Of a DNA stretch of 39,244 nucleotides, positions 23,241 through 30,920 are shown in pieces; within the stretch, counting starts at the first letter, position 1, and every line of letters starts with the position of its first letter. A program made the position numbers and the translations under genes. The DNA comes from Micromonospora sp. KC213 (GTDB lineage: Bacteria; Actinomycetota; Actinomycetes; Mycobacteriales; Micromonosporaceae): contig NZ_SMKF01000037.1 in NCBI RefSeq assembly GCF_004348325.1, forward strand, positions 1-39,244, written 5' to 3'. The notes under the pieces were generated by a model. The model saw only the letters and a program-made list of their open reading frames with translations, was not told the DNA's origin and did no database searches.

Positions 23241-24049
23241 GGGGTCAGTCCGGCGGCGGCGGCCCGGCCCAGCAGCGCCTCTACGGCGGCGAACCCCGCG
23301 TCTCCCAGGTCCGCGGTGAACTCGTTGACGTAGAGGCCGATGTGCCGGTCCACCACGTCGGGCTCCATCTCCTGCGCGTGGGAGAGCACGTAGTCACGGC
23401 TCGCCGCGGGGTCGGCCCAGGCCTGCCGGACCGACTCGCGGATCCAGCCGGCGGCCTCGACCGGGTCGACGGCGCCCCGGCGGGCGAGGATCGCGCCGAG
23501 CGGGATCGGCAGGCCGGTGTCGCTCTCCCACCATTCGCCCAGGTCGACCAGGGCGGTCAGCCCGTGCCGGGGATAGGTGAACCGAGCCTCGTGGATGACC
23601 AGCCCGGCGTCGTACCGTCCGGCGGCGACGGCCGGCATGATCTCGTGGAACGGCACCACCTCGATCCGCGCCGGTGGCCGCTCGGCCGACCAGAGCCGGA
23701 AGAGCAGGTACGCGGTGGTGCGGTCGCCGGGTACCGCCACGGTGGCGCCGCTGAGGCCGCCGCCGGCGGGCTGGGCGCCGGCCGTGGGGCGGGTGAGCAC
23801 CAGCGGGCCGCAGCCGCGGCCGAGGGCGCCGCCGCAGGGCAGCAGGTGGTAGTCGTCCAACAGCCAGGGCAGTGCCGCGTAGCTCACCTTCACCAGGTCG
23901 AACGCCCCGCGTTCGGCGGCCGTGTTGGTGACGTCCACGTCCGCGTACGTCACCTTGACCGGCGGTGCCCCCGGCACCCGGCCGTGCACCAGGGCGTGGA
24001 AGACGAACGTGTCGTTGGGACAGGGCGAGATCGCCAGGGAGAGCGCCAC
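23201..24049 (-). CDS. mqnD: 1,4-dihydroxy-6-naphthoate synthase MqnD (futalosine pathway)
   Basis: MqnD cleaves cyclic dehypoxanthine futalosine to 1,4-dihydroxy-6-naphthoate in menaquinone synthesis. The signature SLAISPCPNDTFVFHALVHG at the N-terminus is diagnostic, followed by DVDVTNTAA and a central L-G-R-G-C-G-P-L-V-L. The periplasmic-binding-protein-like fold continues with VAVPGDRTTAYLLFRL and a conserved H-E-A-R-F-T-Y-P. The GTG at 24049 is chosen because TACGGT precedes it by 6 bases, giving 282 residues, the normal size; the longer frame to 24145 adds an unrelated Arg-rich stretch. mqnB is in the same window 1.2 kb away; mqnA and mqnC are not. Confidence 0.93.
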   Translation of the reverse strand: MALSLAISPCPNDTFVFHALVHGRVPGAPPVKVTYADVDVTNTAAERGAFDLVKVSYAALPWLLDDYHLLPCGGALGRGCGPLVLTRPTAGAQPAGGGLSGATVAVPGDRTTAYLLFRLWSAERPPARIEVVPFHEIMPAVAAGRYDAGLVIHEARFTYPRHGLTALVDLGEWWESDTGLPIPLGAILARRGAVDPVEAAGWIRESVRQAWADPAASRDYVLSHAQEMEPDVVDRHIGLYVNEFTADLGDAGFAAVEALLGRAAAAGLTPQTSSSRATAWTN

Positions 24050-24055
24050 CACCCC

Positions 24056-24061
24056 ACCGTA
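24056..24061 (-). promoter_or_regulatory. -10 box of leaderless mqnD
   Basis: On the minus strand TACGGT is followed by 6 bases (ggggtg) and the GTG start at 24049. Confidence 0.5.
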
Positions 24062-24167
24062 GCGCTGCCCGATCGGCAGCCCTTCCGCCCTCTGCCCGCG
24101 TGCTGGGAGCCGAGTCGACCGGCGGAACCAGGTGTCGAGTCGCACGCTGCGAAGCTGACGGCACAGG

Positions 24168-24241
24168 CGGATCGGCGGGGGCGAGTCGTCCAGCCGGATC
24201 GGCGGGGGCGAGTCGTCCAGCCGGATCGGCCGGGGGCGATT
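24168..24241. repeat. 27-bp tandem repeat, 2.7 copies
   Basis: Units begin with CGGATCGGCGGGGGCGAGTC at 24168 and 24195 and are identical over 27 bases (the rest of the unit is gtccagc). A third, diverged partial copy (CGGATCGGCCGGGGGCGATT) begins at 24222. The region (24050-24335) is otherwise without a gene and lies between divergent mqnD and the XRE-GNAT gene. Confidence 0.75.
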
Positions 24242-24299
24242 CGCCTACGTAATCAGCTTTGCAGGCTGTCTGCCCACCCCCTGTCCCCAGGCCAGGCTG

Positions 24300-24320
24300 T
24301 TTTCCACAGGGTTTTCCACA
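24300..24320. promoter_or_regulatory. Two TTTTCCACA boxes in tandem
   Basis: TTTTCCACA at 24300-24308 and again at 24312-24320, 12 bases start to start, just upstream of the XRE-GNAT gene. They resemble degenerate DnaA boxes (TTGTCCACA in actinobacteria) but could be the operator of the adjacent XRE regulator. Confidence 0.4.
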
Positions 24321-24335
24321 GCCGGGAGGAGAGGC

Positions 24336-25247
24336 TTGGGAACGGTGTCGGCCGCAGCCCACCATGGAAGCGTGACGACCACCCCGCCTCGAACGCTGGA
24401 CCTTGGCCCCACCCTGCGGGCGCTGCGCCGCCGGGCCGACCTCAGCCAGCGCGAGCTGGCCGACCGGTCCGGGGTGCCGCAGTCCACCATCGCCCGGATC
24501 GAGTCGGGAGGAAGCCGCGATCCCCGGTTCCGCACCATCGAACGGCTGGTCGGAGCCATGGCCGCCGGGCTCACCATCTCACTCGAAGACCCGACCGACC
24601 ACGGTGCGGCCACCCCGGGCCTGCCGGCGGTGCCGCACGAGGAACTGCGGGACAGCGCCGGCCGGCACTGCCCCGCCCACCTCGACGCCCGCGCGGTCCA
24701 CGAACCCCGGGACTGGCGGGGTGCCTGGTGGGCCGGCTGGTATGACCTGCCGCCCGAGCGTTGGCCAGCGCCACTGCCTCTGGTGACGTACGACCAGGAC
24801 CGGGCCGTCCGCGACAGGCGCCGAGCCGGTGAGCGGGTGCGCCGCGCGGTGCGAATCCGGCGGGTGACCGGCGTTGACCTGCCCGCCACCTCCTGGCGGT
24901 TCGTGGCGGAGCTACCCGACGGCGAGTTGGTGGGTGAGCTGCGGGCCCACGAGCGAAACGTCGACTTTCTCGCCCCCTACGACCTGCCCGGCCGGCGGGA
25001 GGTCGTCCTCGACGGGGTGCTGGTCGCCATCGCGCACCGTTGGCTCGGGATCGGGCGACGCCTGCTCGACGCGCTGGTCGCGGAGATGGATCGGACGGGG
25101 ACCGACACCGCGTACGCGATCGGTGAGACCGGCGGTATCCGCTTCCTGCTGTCCTGCGGGTTCCGGCTGGAGGCGGCCCAGCCGGCGGCGCTGCGGCTGG
25201 TGCGTCCGTTCAGCGCAGCGCCCGGGCCGCCTCGGTCAGCGCGCTGA
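24336..25247 (+). CDS. XRE-family DNA-binding domain fused to a GNAT-like acetyltransferase domain
   Basis: An N-terminal helix-turn-helix (about residues 25-75) reads LRALRRRADLSQRELADRSG with V-P-Q-S-T-I-A-R-I-E-S-G, a clear XRE domain. The middle has a Trp-rich stretch and a Glu/Arg-rich helix. The C-terminal about 100 residues show R-W-L-G-I-G-R-R-L-L, an R-x-x-G-x-G/A acetyl-CoA-type loop, then an ETGGIRFLLSCGFRLE strand-helix typical of GNAT enzymes. The start is uncertain: TTG at 24336 has GGAGG 6 bases upstream and is used here; GTG at 24345 or 24372 are alternatives. The stop lies 38 bases inside the 3' end of convergent mqnB. It may be a regulator that senses an acyl group, or a modifying toxin-antitoxin-like protein; both are guesses. 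Confidence 0.78.
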   Translation: MGTVSAAAHHGSVTTTPPRTLDLGPTLRALRRRADLSQRELADRSGVPQSTIARIESGGSRDPRFRTIERLVGAMAAGLTISLEDPTDHGAATPGLPAVPHEELRDSAGRHCPAHLDARAVHEPRDWRGAWWAGWYDLPPERWPAPLPLVTYDQDRAVRDRRRAGERVRRAVRIRRVTGVDLPATSWRFVAELPDGELVGELRAHERNVDFLAPYDLPGRREVVLDGVLVAIAHRWLGIGRRLLDALVAEMDRTGTDTAYAIGETGGIRFLLSCGFRLEAAQPAALRLVRPFSAAPGPPRSAR

Positions 25248-25860
25248 ACGCCTCCCGCATCCGCCACGCCCCGCGGTCGCGTGGGCCGACCGGGTTGGAG
25301 ATGGTCCGCAACTCGGCGAAGGGCAGGCCGGCCTGGGCGGCGGCGACCGCCACGCCGTAGCCCTCCATGGCCTCCGCGACGGCGGCGGGGTGCCGGTCGG
25401 CGAGGGCGGCGGTGCTGGCGGCCGTGCCGGTCACCGTGCTGACGGTCAGGATCTCGCCGACGGTCGCGTGCGGCAGCGCCGCACGCAGGGCGGCCAACAG
25501 CTCCTCGTCCGCCTCGACCACCGGCCCACCGCCCAGCAGTTCCGGAGGCATGCCCAACTCGTCGATCGGAAGGAAGCCCTCCGGTGACTCCGCGCCCAGG
25601 TCGGCCGCGACGCTACGGCTGCCCAGCACCGTCGCCCCGACGGCCACCCGGCCGACGAAGCCTCCCCCGATCCCGACGCTCACCACCGCCCGGTACGGCC
25701 GATCCGCCGCCTCGGCCAGCGCCAGCAGCCGGGCCGTGGCGGCACCCGCCACGGCCGGGCCGACCCCGACCGCCCGGACCGTCACCGTCGAATCGGCCAC
25801 GCCGGCGCACACCGCCTCCGCCTCGGCCGGTACCGCGGTCAGCACCAGCAGGCCGGTCAC
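25210..25860 (-). CDS. mqnB: Futalosine hydrolase MqnB
   Basis: MqnB removes hypoxanthine from futalosine to give dehypoxanthine futalosine, an early menaquinone step. The protein has the phosphorylase/nucleosidase fold: L-V-L-T-A-V-P-A-E-A-E-A-V at the start, VSVGIGGGFVGRVAVG in the middle, a catalytic-region E-A-M-E-G-Y-G-V-A-V-A-A, and near the end I-S-N-P-V-G-P-R-D-R-G-A-W. Length 216 fits MqnB. The GTG at 25860 overlaps the stop of the upstream MFS gene (GTGA), so translation is coupled. Together with mqnD it shows that the organism uses the futalosine route and not the MenFDHCEB route for this part of menaquinone synthesis. Confidence 0.93.
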   Translation of the reverse strand: MTGLLVLTAVPAEAEAVCAGVADSTVTVRAVGVGPAVAGAATARLLALAEAADRPYRAVVSVGIGGGFVGRVAVGATVLGSRSVAADLGAESPEGFLPIDELGMPPELLGGGPVVEADEELLAALRAALPHATVGEILTVSTVTGTAASTAALADRHPAAVAEAMEGYGVAVAAAQAGLPFAELRTISNPVGPRDRGAWRMREAFSALTEAARALR

Positions 25861-27491
25861 GACACCGGTCCCGGCGACTGTCGTGGCTGCTCGTCGTCCG
25901 CGCCGCCGGAACGAGCGGCGGAGGAGGGCCGGTAGATGTGGTACCCGGGCGGGGCCAGCCCGTCGTCGTCGGGCCTGCCGACGGGTGCCGGTGAGGTCGG
26001 CGCGGCCTGGGCCGCCGCCGTCAGGGAGGCGTCGTCCGGTTCGGCCGCCCGCCCGGCGGCGTCGTCGGGTTCGGCCGTCCGGGTCCGTACGCTCAGTTCC
26101 TCGTCGCTGAGCGGCCGACCGATCAGCCGTTCCGCGCGCAGTCGGCCCGCGACGATCCCACCCCGAACAGCCGCCAGCACTGCGAACCCGGCGGCGACCG
26201 CGACGCCGGCCTGCCCGGCGAACGGGACCAGGCCCAGCGCGCCGCCGGCCACGAAGGCCAGCATCAGCGCGGTCTCCGAATGGGCGAACGAACTGGCCCG
26301 CAGCCGCTCCGGGATCCGCTCCTGGATCGAGGCGTCCACGGCCAGCTTGGCGATGCCGCTGCCAAGAGCCGTCACCAGGCATAGCAGCACCACCATCGGC
26401 AGGGAGAACCGTACCGTGGCGAGGATCCCCACCCCGGCCACGATGGTCATGCTGCTGGACTGGATCGCTGCCGGTCGGTGGATGCGCAGCCGGGTGCCGA
26501 GCGCGGTGGCCAGGAAACTACCGGCCGCGAGTGCCCCACCGACCAGGCCCAGCGCCATCTGGTCGCTCAGCCTCCGGCCGAAAAAGTCGGTGGTCAGGTC
26601 GCCCTTCTTCAGCGCGAACGCGAGGAACAACAGCAGGAAGCCGTAGAGCGCGCGCAGCGCCGCCGCACCGACCAGGGTGGCCATCACCAGTCGGCCTGCG
26701 GGGTGGCCCCGGCCCAACGGTCGGTGCCCGTCGTGGCGCAGCACTCGCAGCGGATTGGGCACCCGCTCGGGTGGCTCGGAGTCCGCCTTTGGCGGCAGCC
26801 GCAGCGCGATCACCATGCCGACCAGGAAGACCACCGACGCGACCCGCAGCGGCCACTGCGGCCCGAACCAGAACGCGGCCAGCCCGATCGGGGCCACCAG
26901 CGCCCCCGCCACCGTGCCGTAGACGCTGGCCCGGGCACCGACCTGGGAGAGCCCGAGACCCTCCGGTAGCAGCCGGGGCACGGCCGCCGAGCGGGCCACC
27001 CCGTACGCGCGGGAGAGCGCCAGCACGCCGAAGGCCGCCGGATAGAGCCCGAAGCCGCCGATGTAGTCCGAGATCAACCAGGCCAGGAATCCCCGGCCGA
27101 GCATGGTGGTGGCCAGGGCGTACCGCCGGCCGTGCCGGAAGTGGTCGAGCAGCGGGCCGACCACCGGGGCCAGCATCGCGAACGGCACCATTGTCACCAG
27201 CAGGTACAGCGCCACCTTGCTGCGGGCCTCGCCCAGTGGCACGTCGAAGAAGATCGTCCCGGCCAGGCCGATGGCGATCAGGGTGTCCCCCGCGCAGGAG
27301 AGCGCGTGCAGGTCGAAGAGGCGGACCATACCCGCCTCGCCGCCCGCGCCCCGCGCCCGCGCCGACCCCGCCCGTCGGGTCACCCACCGTCCGCCGCTGA
27401 CGGAGCCGCGAAACATCAGGCGTGCGGTGCGGATGCCCGTGCCGACGCTCCGTCCGAGTACGGAGCGCCCGGAGCGGGAGAACAGCGGCAT
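25857..27491 (-). CDS. MFS transporter, overlapping mqnB
   Basis: About 544 residues with 12 predicted membrane helices. An Arg/Gly-rich N-terminal segment of about 60 residues precedes the first helix (C-A-G-D-T-L-I-A-I-G-L-A-G-T). The usual MFS loop 2-3 segment G-P-L-L-D-H-F-R-H-G-R-R is present. Helix-rich stretches fill the rest to about residue 460, then a Pro/Asp/Ala-rich soluble tail of about 80 residues. The ATG at 27491 has GGAG about 5 bases upstream; an ATG at 27500 is nine bases earlier with poorer spacing. The substrate is unknown. The 4-base GTGA overlap with mqnB may mean a shared operon, not a shared function. I recall a similar MFS gene next to DUF3027 in mycobacteria. Confidence 0.88.
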   Translation of the reverse strand: MPLFSRSGRSVLGRSVGTGIRTARLMFRGSVSGGRWVTRRAGSARARGAGGEAGMVRLFDLHALSCAGDTLIAIGLAGTIFFDVPLGEARSKVALYLLVTMVPFAMLAPVVGPLLDHFRHGRRYALATTMLGRGFLAWLISDYIGGFGLYPAAFGVLALSRAYGVARSAAVPRLLPEGLGLSQVGARASVYGTVAGALVAPIGLAAFWFGPQWPLRVASVVFLVGMVIALRLPPKADSEPPERVPNPLRVLRHDGHRPLGRGHPAGRLVMATLVGAAALRALYGFLLLFLAFALKKGDLTTDFFGRRLSDQMALGLVGGALAAGSFLATALGTRLRIHRPAAIQSSSMTIVAGVGILATVRFSLPMVVLLCLVTALGSGIAKLAVDASIQERIPERLRASSFAHSETALMLAFVAGGALGLVPFAGQAGVAVAAGFAVLAAVRGGIVAGRLRAERLIGRPLSDEELSVRTRTAEPDDAAGRAAEPDDASLTAAAQAAPTSPAPVGRPDDDGLAPPGYHIYRPSSAARSGGADDEQPRQSPGPVS

Positions 27492-27596
27492 GTGCTCCAT
27501 CCTCACCCATCGGCTGCCCGCGCGTCGCGTCACCGGGGGAAGATGCCGCGGCGGGGTTCTGCGGGGAGTCCCTGACAGGCGACGACGCGCATGGGG

Positions 27597-27602
27597 AACA
27601 AT
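27597..27602 (+). promoter_or_regulatory. Probable -10 box of leaderless DUF3027 gene
   Basis: AACAAT (one change from TANNNT) is followed by 6 bases (ggacgg) and the GTG at 27609. Confidence 0.4.
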
Positions 27603-27608
27603 GGACGG

Positions 27609-28430
27609 GTGACCAGGCCCGCCTCCACCCGCGCCGCCCGCCTCGACCAGGTCTGTGCCGCCGCCGTCGAGGTGGCCCGCGACGCCATCACCGAGGTGGA
27701 ACCCGCCGACGTCGGCGACCACCTGCGTGCGGTCGCCGAAGGTGACCGGGTGGTCACGCACTACTTCGAGTGTCGGCTCGCCGGGTACCGGGGCTGGCGC
27801 TGGGCAGTCACCGTGACCCGGGTGCCGCGCAGTCGACACGTCACGGTCTGTGAAACGGTGCTGCTGCCCGGCTCGGACGCCCTGCTCGCCCCCGGTTGGG
27901 TGCCCTGGCAGGAGCGGCTCAAGCCGGGTGACCTCGGCCCCGGCGACCTGTTGCCCACGCCGCCGGACGACGAGCGTCTCGCCCCCGGTTATTTGCTCTC
28001 CGACGACCCGGCGGTCGAGGAGGTTTCCTGGGAGCTCGGCCTGGGTCGGCCCCGGGTGCTGTCCCGGGAGGGTCGTGCCGAGGCTGCCCAGCGCTGGTAC
28101 GACGGCGATCACGGCCCCGCCGCGCCGATCTCGGTCGCCGCACCCGCCACCGCCCGCTGCGGCACCTGCGGCTTCTACCTGCCGTTGGCCGGCGCGCTGC
28201 GGCAGTCCTTCGGTGCCTGCGGCAACTTCTACGCCCCGGACGACGGCCGGGTGGTCAGTGCCGACCACGGCTGTGGCGCGCACTCGGAGACGCTGGTCGA
28301 AGCCGCCGAGCCGCCGGTCGACGAGATGCCGACGGTCTACGACGACAGCGCCGTCGAGGCCGTGTCGGTCAGCCGCGCCCCCGGTTCGGTGGAGGCGGCG
28401 GAGCCGGCCGAGCCGTACGGCCACCCCTGA
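27609..28430 (+). CDS. DUF3027 domain protein
   Basis: 273-residue actinobacterial protein of unknown function with the DUF3027 pattern: Y-F-E-C-R-L-A-G-Y-R-G-W-R-W near residue 55, PGWVPWQERLKPGDLGPGDL near residue 100, and a cysteine-rich block ATARCGTCGFYLPLAGALRQ with FGACGNFY and ADHGCGAHSE that could hold zinc (C-x-x-C ... C ... C-x-x-H). The C-terminus is acidic and disordered. The GTG at 27609 is used because an AACAAT box lies 6 bases before it; an ATG at 27591 would precede that box. It is divergent from the MFS gene. Its role is unknown; the zinc-ribbon look suggests nucleic-acid or protein binding. Confidence 0.87.
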   Translation: MTRPASTRAARLDQVCAAAVEVARDAITEVEPADVGDHLRAVAEGDRVVTHYFECRLAGYRGWRWAVTVTRVPRSRHVTVCETVLLPGSDALLAPGWVPWQERLKPGDLGPGDLLPTPPDDERLAPGYLLSDDPAVEEVSWELGLGRPRVLSREGRAEAAQRWYDGDHGPAAPISVAAPATARCGTCGFYLPLAGALRQSFGACGNFYAPDDGRVVSADHGCGAHSETLVEAAEPPVDEMPTVYDDSAVEAVSVSRAPGSVEAAEPAEPYGHP

Positions 28431-28472
28431 CCGGAGCACCGCACGGCCGATGACGCGATCGCGGGGATCGGC

Positions 28473-28724
28473 TCAGTCCTGACCCACGGCCCGACGGCGC
28501 CGGCGCTTCGCGTCGTGCCGGATCATTACGGCCAGGCCGGGGAAACCCCACAGGAAGCCGGCCAGGCAGGTCCAGAGCCAGTTCTGGTGCCCGTGCTCGG
28601 CGAGCCAGTCCCTGCGGAGCAGCAGGACCAGCCCGGCGATCGCCCAGGCGACCAGCCCGGCGACCGCGAAGGGAACCATCGGCGGGTCGAGCGGCTCGGG
28701 GCGGGGCGCTTGCTCCTGGGGCAC
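28473..28724 (-). CDS. DUF2530 small membrane protein
   Basis: 83-residue protein. It opens V-P-Q-E-Q-A-P-R-P-E-P-L-D-P-P and has two predicted membrane segments (FAVAGLVAWAIAGLVLLL and WLWTCLAGFLWGFPGLAVMI), ending in a strongly basic R-R-R-R-R tail. This matches the DUF2530 family found beside DUF3027 and MarR genes in actinobacteria. The GTG at 28724 is chosen because TACGCT lies 7 bases upstream and the frame beyond it crosses that promoter. Its function is unknown. It is divergent from the NCS2 permease gene. Confidence 0.82.
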   Translation of the reverse strand: MPQEQAPRPEPLDPPMVPFAVAGLVAWAIAGLVLLLRRDWLAEHGHQNWLWTCLAGFLWGFPGLAVMIRHDAKRRRRRAVGQD

Positions 28725-28731
28725 GGGGCAC

Positions 28732-28737
28732 AGCGTA
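28732..28737 (-). promoter_or_regulatory. -10 box of leaderless DUF2530 gene
   Basis: On the minus strand TACGCT is followed by 7 bases (gtgcccc) and the GTG start at 28724. Confidence 0.5.
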
Positions 28738-28812
28738 CCGGCTCCGGCTTTTGTCGCCCCCGCTGATCTGGGACGATGCGCGCGACAACGGTAGATCACC
28801 TGCGAGGACCTG

Positions 28813-30288
28813 ATGGCCATTGCCCCGCCGGACAACGGCACTCCACCCGATCCCGCTCACCCCCGCACCGGTTTCGACCGGTTCTTCGAGATCTCCGCCC
28901 GTGGCTCGACGCTGAGCCGGGAGGTACGGGGTGGGCTGGCGACCTTCTTCACGATGGCGTACATCGTGGTCTTGAACCCGCTGATCCTGGGCGGCGCCGT
29001 CGACGGCGACGGCAGGAAACTCGCCATTCCCGCGATCGCCGCCGCGACCGCCCTGGTCGCCGGCCTGATGACGATCCTGATGGGGGTCGTCGGCCGGTTC
29101 CCGATGGCGGTGGCCGCCGGCCTGGGCGTGAACGTGCTGGTCGCGTACGAGATCGCCCCGCAGATGACCTGGGCTGACGCGATGGGCCTGGTGGTGATCG
29201 AGGGTCTGATCATCGCGGTCCTGGTGCTCACCGGCCTACGGACGGCGGTCTTCCGTTCCGTGCCGACCCAGATGAAGACGGCGATCGGCGTCGGCATCGG
29301 GCTCTTCCTCACCATCATCGGCCTGGTCGACGCCGGTTTCGTCCGGCGGGTTCCGGACGCCGCGAACACCACCGTGCCGGTGGGTCTGGGCATCAACGGC
29401 AAGATCGTCAGTTGGCCGATGCTGGTCTTCGTGGTGGGTCTGTTGCTGACCCTGGTGCTGGTGGTACGCCGGGTCCGGGGCGCGATCCTGATCGGCATCC
29501 TGGCCTCCACCGTGCTGGCGATCGTGGTGGAGGCGGTGGCGAACGTGGGGCCGTCCTTCGTCGACGGCAAGCCCAACCCCACCGGCTGGTCGCTGAACGT
29601 GCCGGAGTTGCCGGACCGGATCGTGGACGTCCCCGACCTGTCGCTGCTGGGCAACTTCAACGTGCTGAACTCGTGGAGCCGGGCCGGCTGGCTGGTGCCG
29701 CTGATGTTCGTCTTCACGCTGCTGATCACCGACTTCTTCGACACCATGGGCACGATGGTGGCGATCGGCCAGGAGGGGGACATGCTCGACGAGCGGGGCA
29801 CCCCGCCACGGGCGAAGGAGATCCTGCTGGTCGACTCGATCGCCGCGGCGGCGGGTGGTGCGGCGAGCGTGTCCAGCAACACGTCGTACATCGAGAGCGC
29901 CGCCGGTGTGGCGGAGGGGGCCAGGACGGGAGTGGCCAACCTGGTCACCGGCGCGCTGTTCCTGCTGGCGATGTTCCTGGCGCCACTGTCGGCGGTGGTG
30001 CCGTTCGAGGCGGCGTCGACGGCGCTGGTGGTGGTCGGCTTCCTGATGATGACCGCGGTACGCACCATCGACTGGACCGACTACGAGATCGCCATCCCGG
30101 CATTCCTGACCATCACCCTGATGCCCTTCACGTACTCGATCTCCAACGGCATCGGCGCCGGCATTATCACCTACGTGCTGCTGAAGCTGGCGAAGGGGAA
30201 GGCGCGGGAGGTCCACCCGCTGCTGTACGGGGTGGCCGTGCTCTTCGTGCTGTACTTCCTGCGCGGGCCGATCGAAGCCGCGCTGTGA
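28813..30288 (+). CDS. NCS2 family purine permease (AzgA-like)
   Basis: Membrane transporter of guanine, hypoxanthine or adenine driven by H+. It starts with a short cytoplasmic tail, then G-F-D-R-F-F-E-I-S-A-R-G-S-T-L-S-R-E-V-R-G-G (interrupted motif) as in AzgA-type permeases. The next conserved element is L-A-T-F-F-T-M-A-Y-I-V-V-L-N-P, then V-A-A-G-L-G-V-N near residue 95. The signature TDFFDTMGTMVAIGQEG lies near residue 305. S-N-T-S-Y-I-E-S-A-A-G-V is the second substrate-site segment. Thirteen to fourteen membrane helices fit the 491 residues. The ATG at 28813 has GAGGA about 6 bases upstream. The gene stands alone and is closed by an 18-bp hairpin. Confidence 0.93.
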   Translation: MAIAPPDNGTPPDPAHPRTGFDRFFEISARGSTLSREVRGGLATFFTMAYIVVLNPLILGGAVDGDGRKLAIPAIAAATALVAGLMTILMGVVGRFPMAVAAGLGVNVLVAYEIAPQMTWADAMGLVVIEGLIIAVLVLTGLRTAVFRSVPTQMKTAIGVGIGLFLTIIGLVDAGFVRRVPDAANTTVPVGLGINGKIVSWPMLVFVVGLLLTLVLVVRRVRGAILIGILASTVLAIVVEAVANVGPSFVDGKPNPTGWSLNVPELPDRIVDVPDLSLLGNFNVLNSWSRAGWLVPLMFVFTLLITDFFDTMGTMVAIGQEGDMLDERGTPPRAKEILLVDSIAAAAGGAASVSSNTSYIESAAGVAEGARTGVANLVTGALFLLAMFLAPLSAVVPFEAASTALVVVGFLMMTAVRTIDWTDYEIAIPAFLTITLMPFTYSISNGIGAGIITYVLLKLAKGKAREVHPLLYGVAVLFVLYFLRGPIEAAL

Positions 30289-30294
30289 GTCGAC

Positions 30295-30336
30295 GCCCGC
30301 CGCGGGCCAGGTGGCTGGACCTGGCCCGCGGCGGGC
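30295..30336 (+). terminator. Strong terminator, 18-bp perfect stem
   Basis: GCCCGCCGCGGGCCAGGT (30295-30312) pairs perfectly with 30319-30336 around a 6-base loop. It begins 7 bases after the NCS2 stop codon. No U-run is present. Confidence 0.88.
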
Positions 30337-30384
30337 ACATCCCCCGGTGAGCCTGCTCATATCGCGGGTCGCCCGGCAGGTTCA

Positions 30385-30397
30385 TTAGTTAAGCTAA
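30385..30397. promoter_or_regulatory. MarR operator overlapping a leaderless -10 box
   Basis: TTAG-TTAAG-CTAA is an imperfect palindrome (30385-30397). The candidate -10 TAAGCT (30390-30395) lies inside it, 7 bases before the marR GTG. A bound MarR dimer would block RNA polymerase, so autorepression is expected. Confidence 0.6.
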
Positions 30398-30402
30398 CGA
30401 TT

Positions 30403-30852
30403 GTGACGGAGCGGACGGTGACGGCGGAACGCGTGCCACCGGCGCGACTGGCTCCCCAGTTGCGTGATGCGATCACCCGACTCAACCGCCGGGTCCGGCG
30501 GGCCCGGCCGGTCGGCGACCTGACGGTCACCCAGCTTTCCGCGCTCACCAGCCTCAAGCTGGCGGGCGCGCTGACGCCCCGGGAACTGGCCGACGTCGAG
30601 CGGGTGCAGCCCCCGACGATGACCAGGATCGTCGCGAAGCTGGAGGAGCGCGGCCTCGTGCAGCGCACCCCCCACCCGACCGACCGCCGCCAGGTCATCC
30701 TGGCGGCCACCGAAGGGGGCCGGGCCGTGCTCGAACAGTTCGAGCGGGCCCGCGACGAGTGGCTGGCCCAGCGGCTGGCCGCGCTCACGGAAGACGAACG
30801 CGACACGCTTCGGCGGGCCGCCGAGATTCTCCAGCAGCTCGCCCGCGCCTGA
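30403..30852 (+). CDS. MarR-family transcriptional regulator
   Basis: 149-residue winged-helix regulator. The DNA-binding domain reads L-T-V-T-Q-L-S-A-L-T-S-L-K-L-A-G-A-L-T-P-R-E-L-A, followed by P-P-T-M-T-R-I-V-A-K-L-E-E-R-G-L-V (recognition helix) and a wing P-T-D-R-R-Q-V. Helical ends form the dimer interface. There are no cysteines in the part I inspected, so redox sensing is unlikely. The GTG at 30403 is 7 bases after the -10 box embedded in a palindrome. An MFS exporter gene begins 68 bases downstream and is the likely regulated partner. The ligand is unknown. Confidence 0.93.
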   Translation: MTERTVTAERVPPARLAPQLRDAITRLNRRVRRARPVGDLTVTQLSALTSLKLAGALTPRELADVERVQPPTMTRIVAKLEERGLVQRTPHPTDRRQVILAATEGGRAVLEQFERARDEWLAQRLAALTEDERDTLRRAAEILQQLARA

Positions 30853-30920
30853 GCCCGCGCCACCGGGTCCGCGCCGTCCGTGGTGATTCGGCGTACGCGA
30901 CGCGAGGAGGCGCACCAAGA

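Noticed and set aside
24168..24241. CRISPR-like array
   Set aside because: The 27-bp units are contiguous with no spacers and there are no cas genes, so this is a simple tandem repeat.
24300..24320. Replication origin
   Set aside because: Only two degenerate DnaA-like boxes, with no dnaA, dnaN or AT-rich region in the window.
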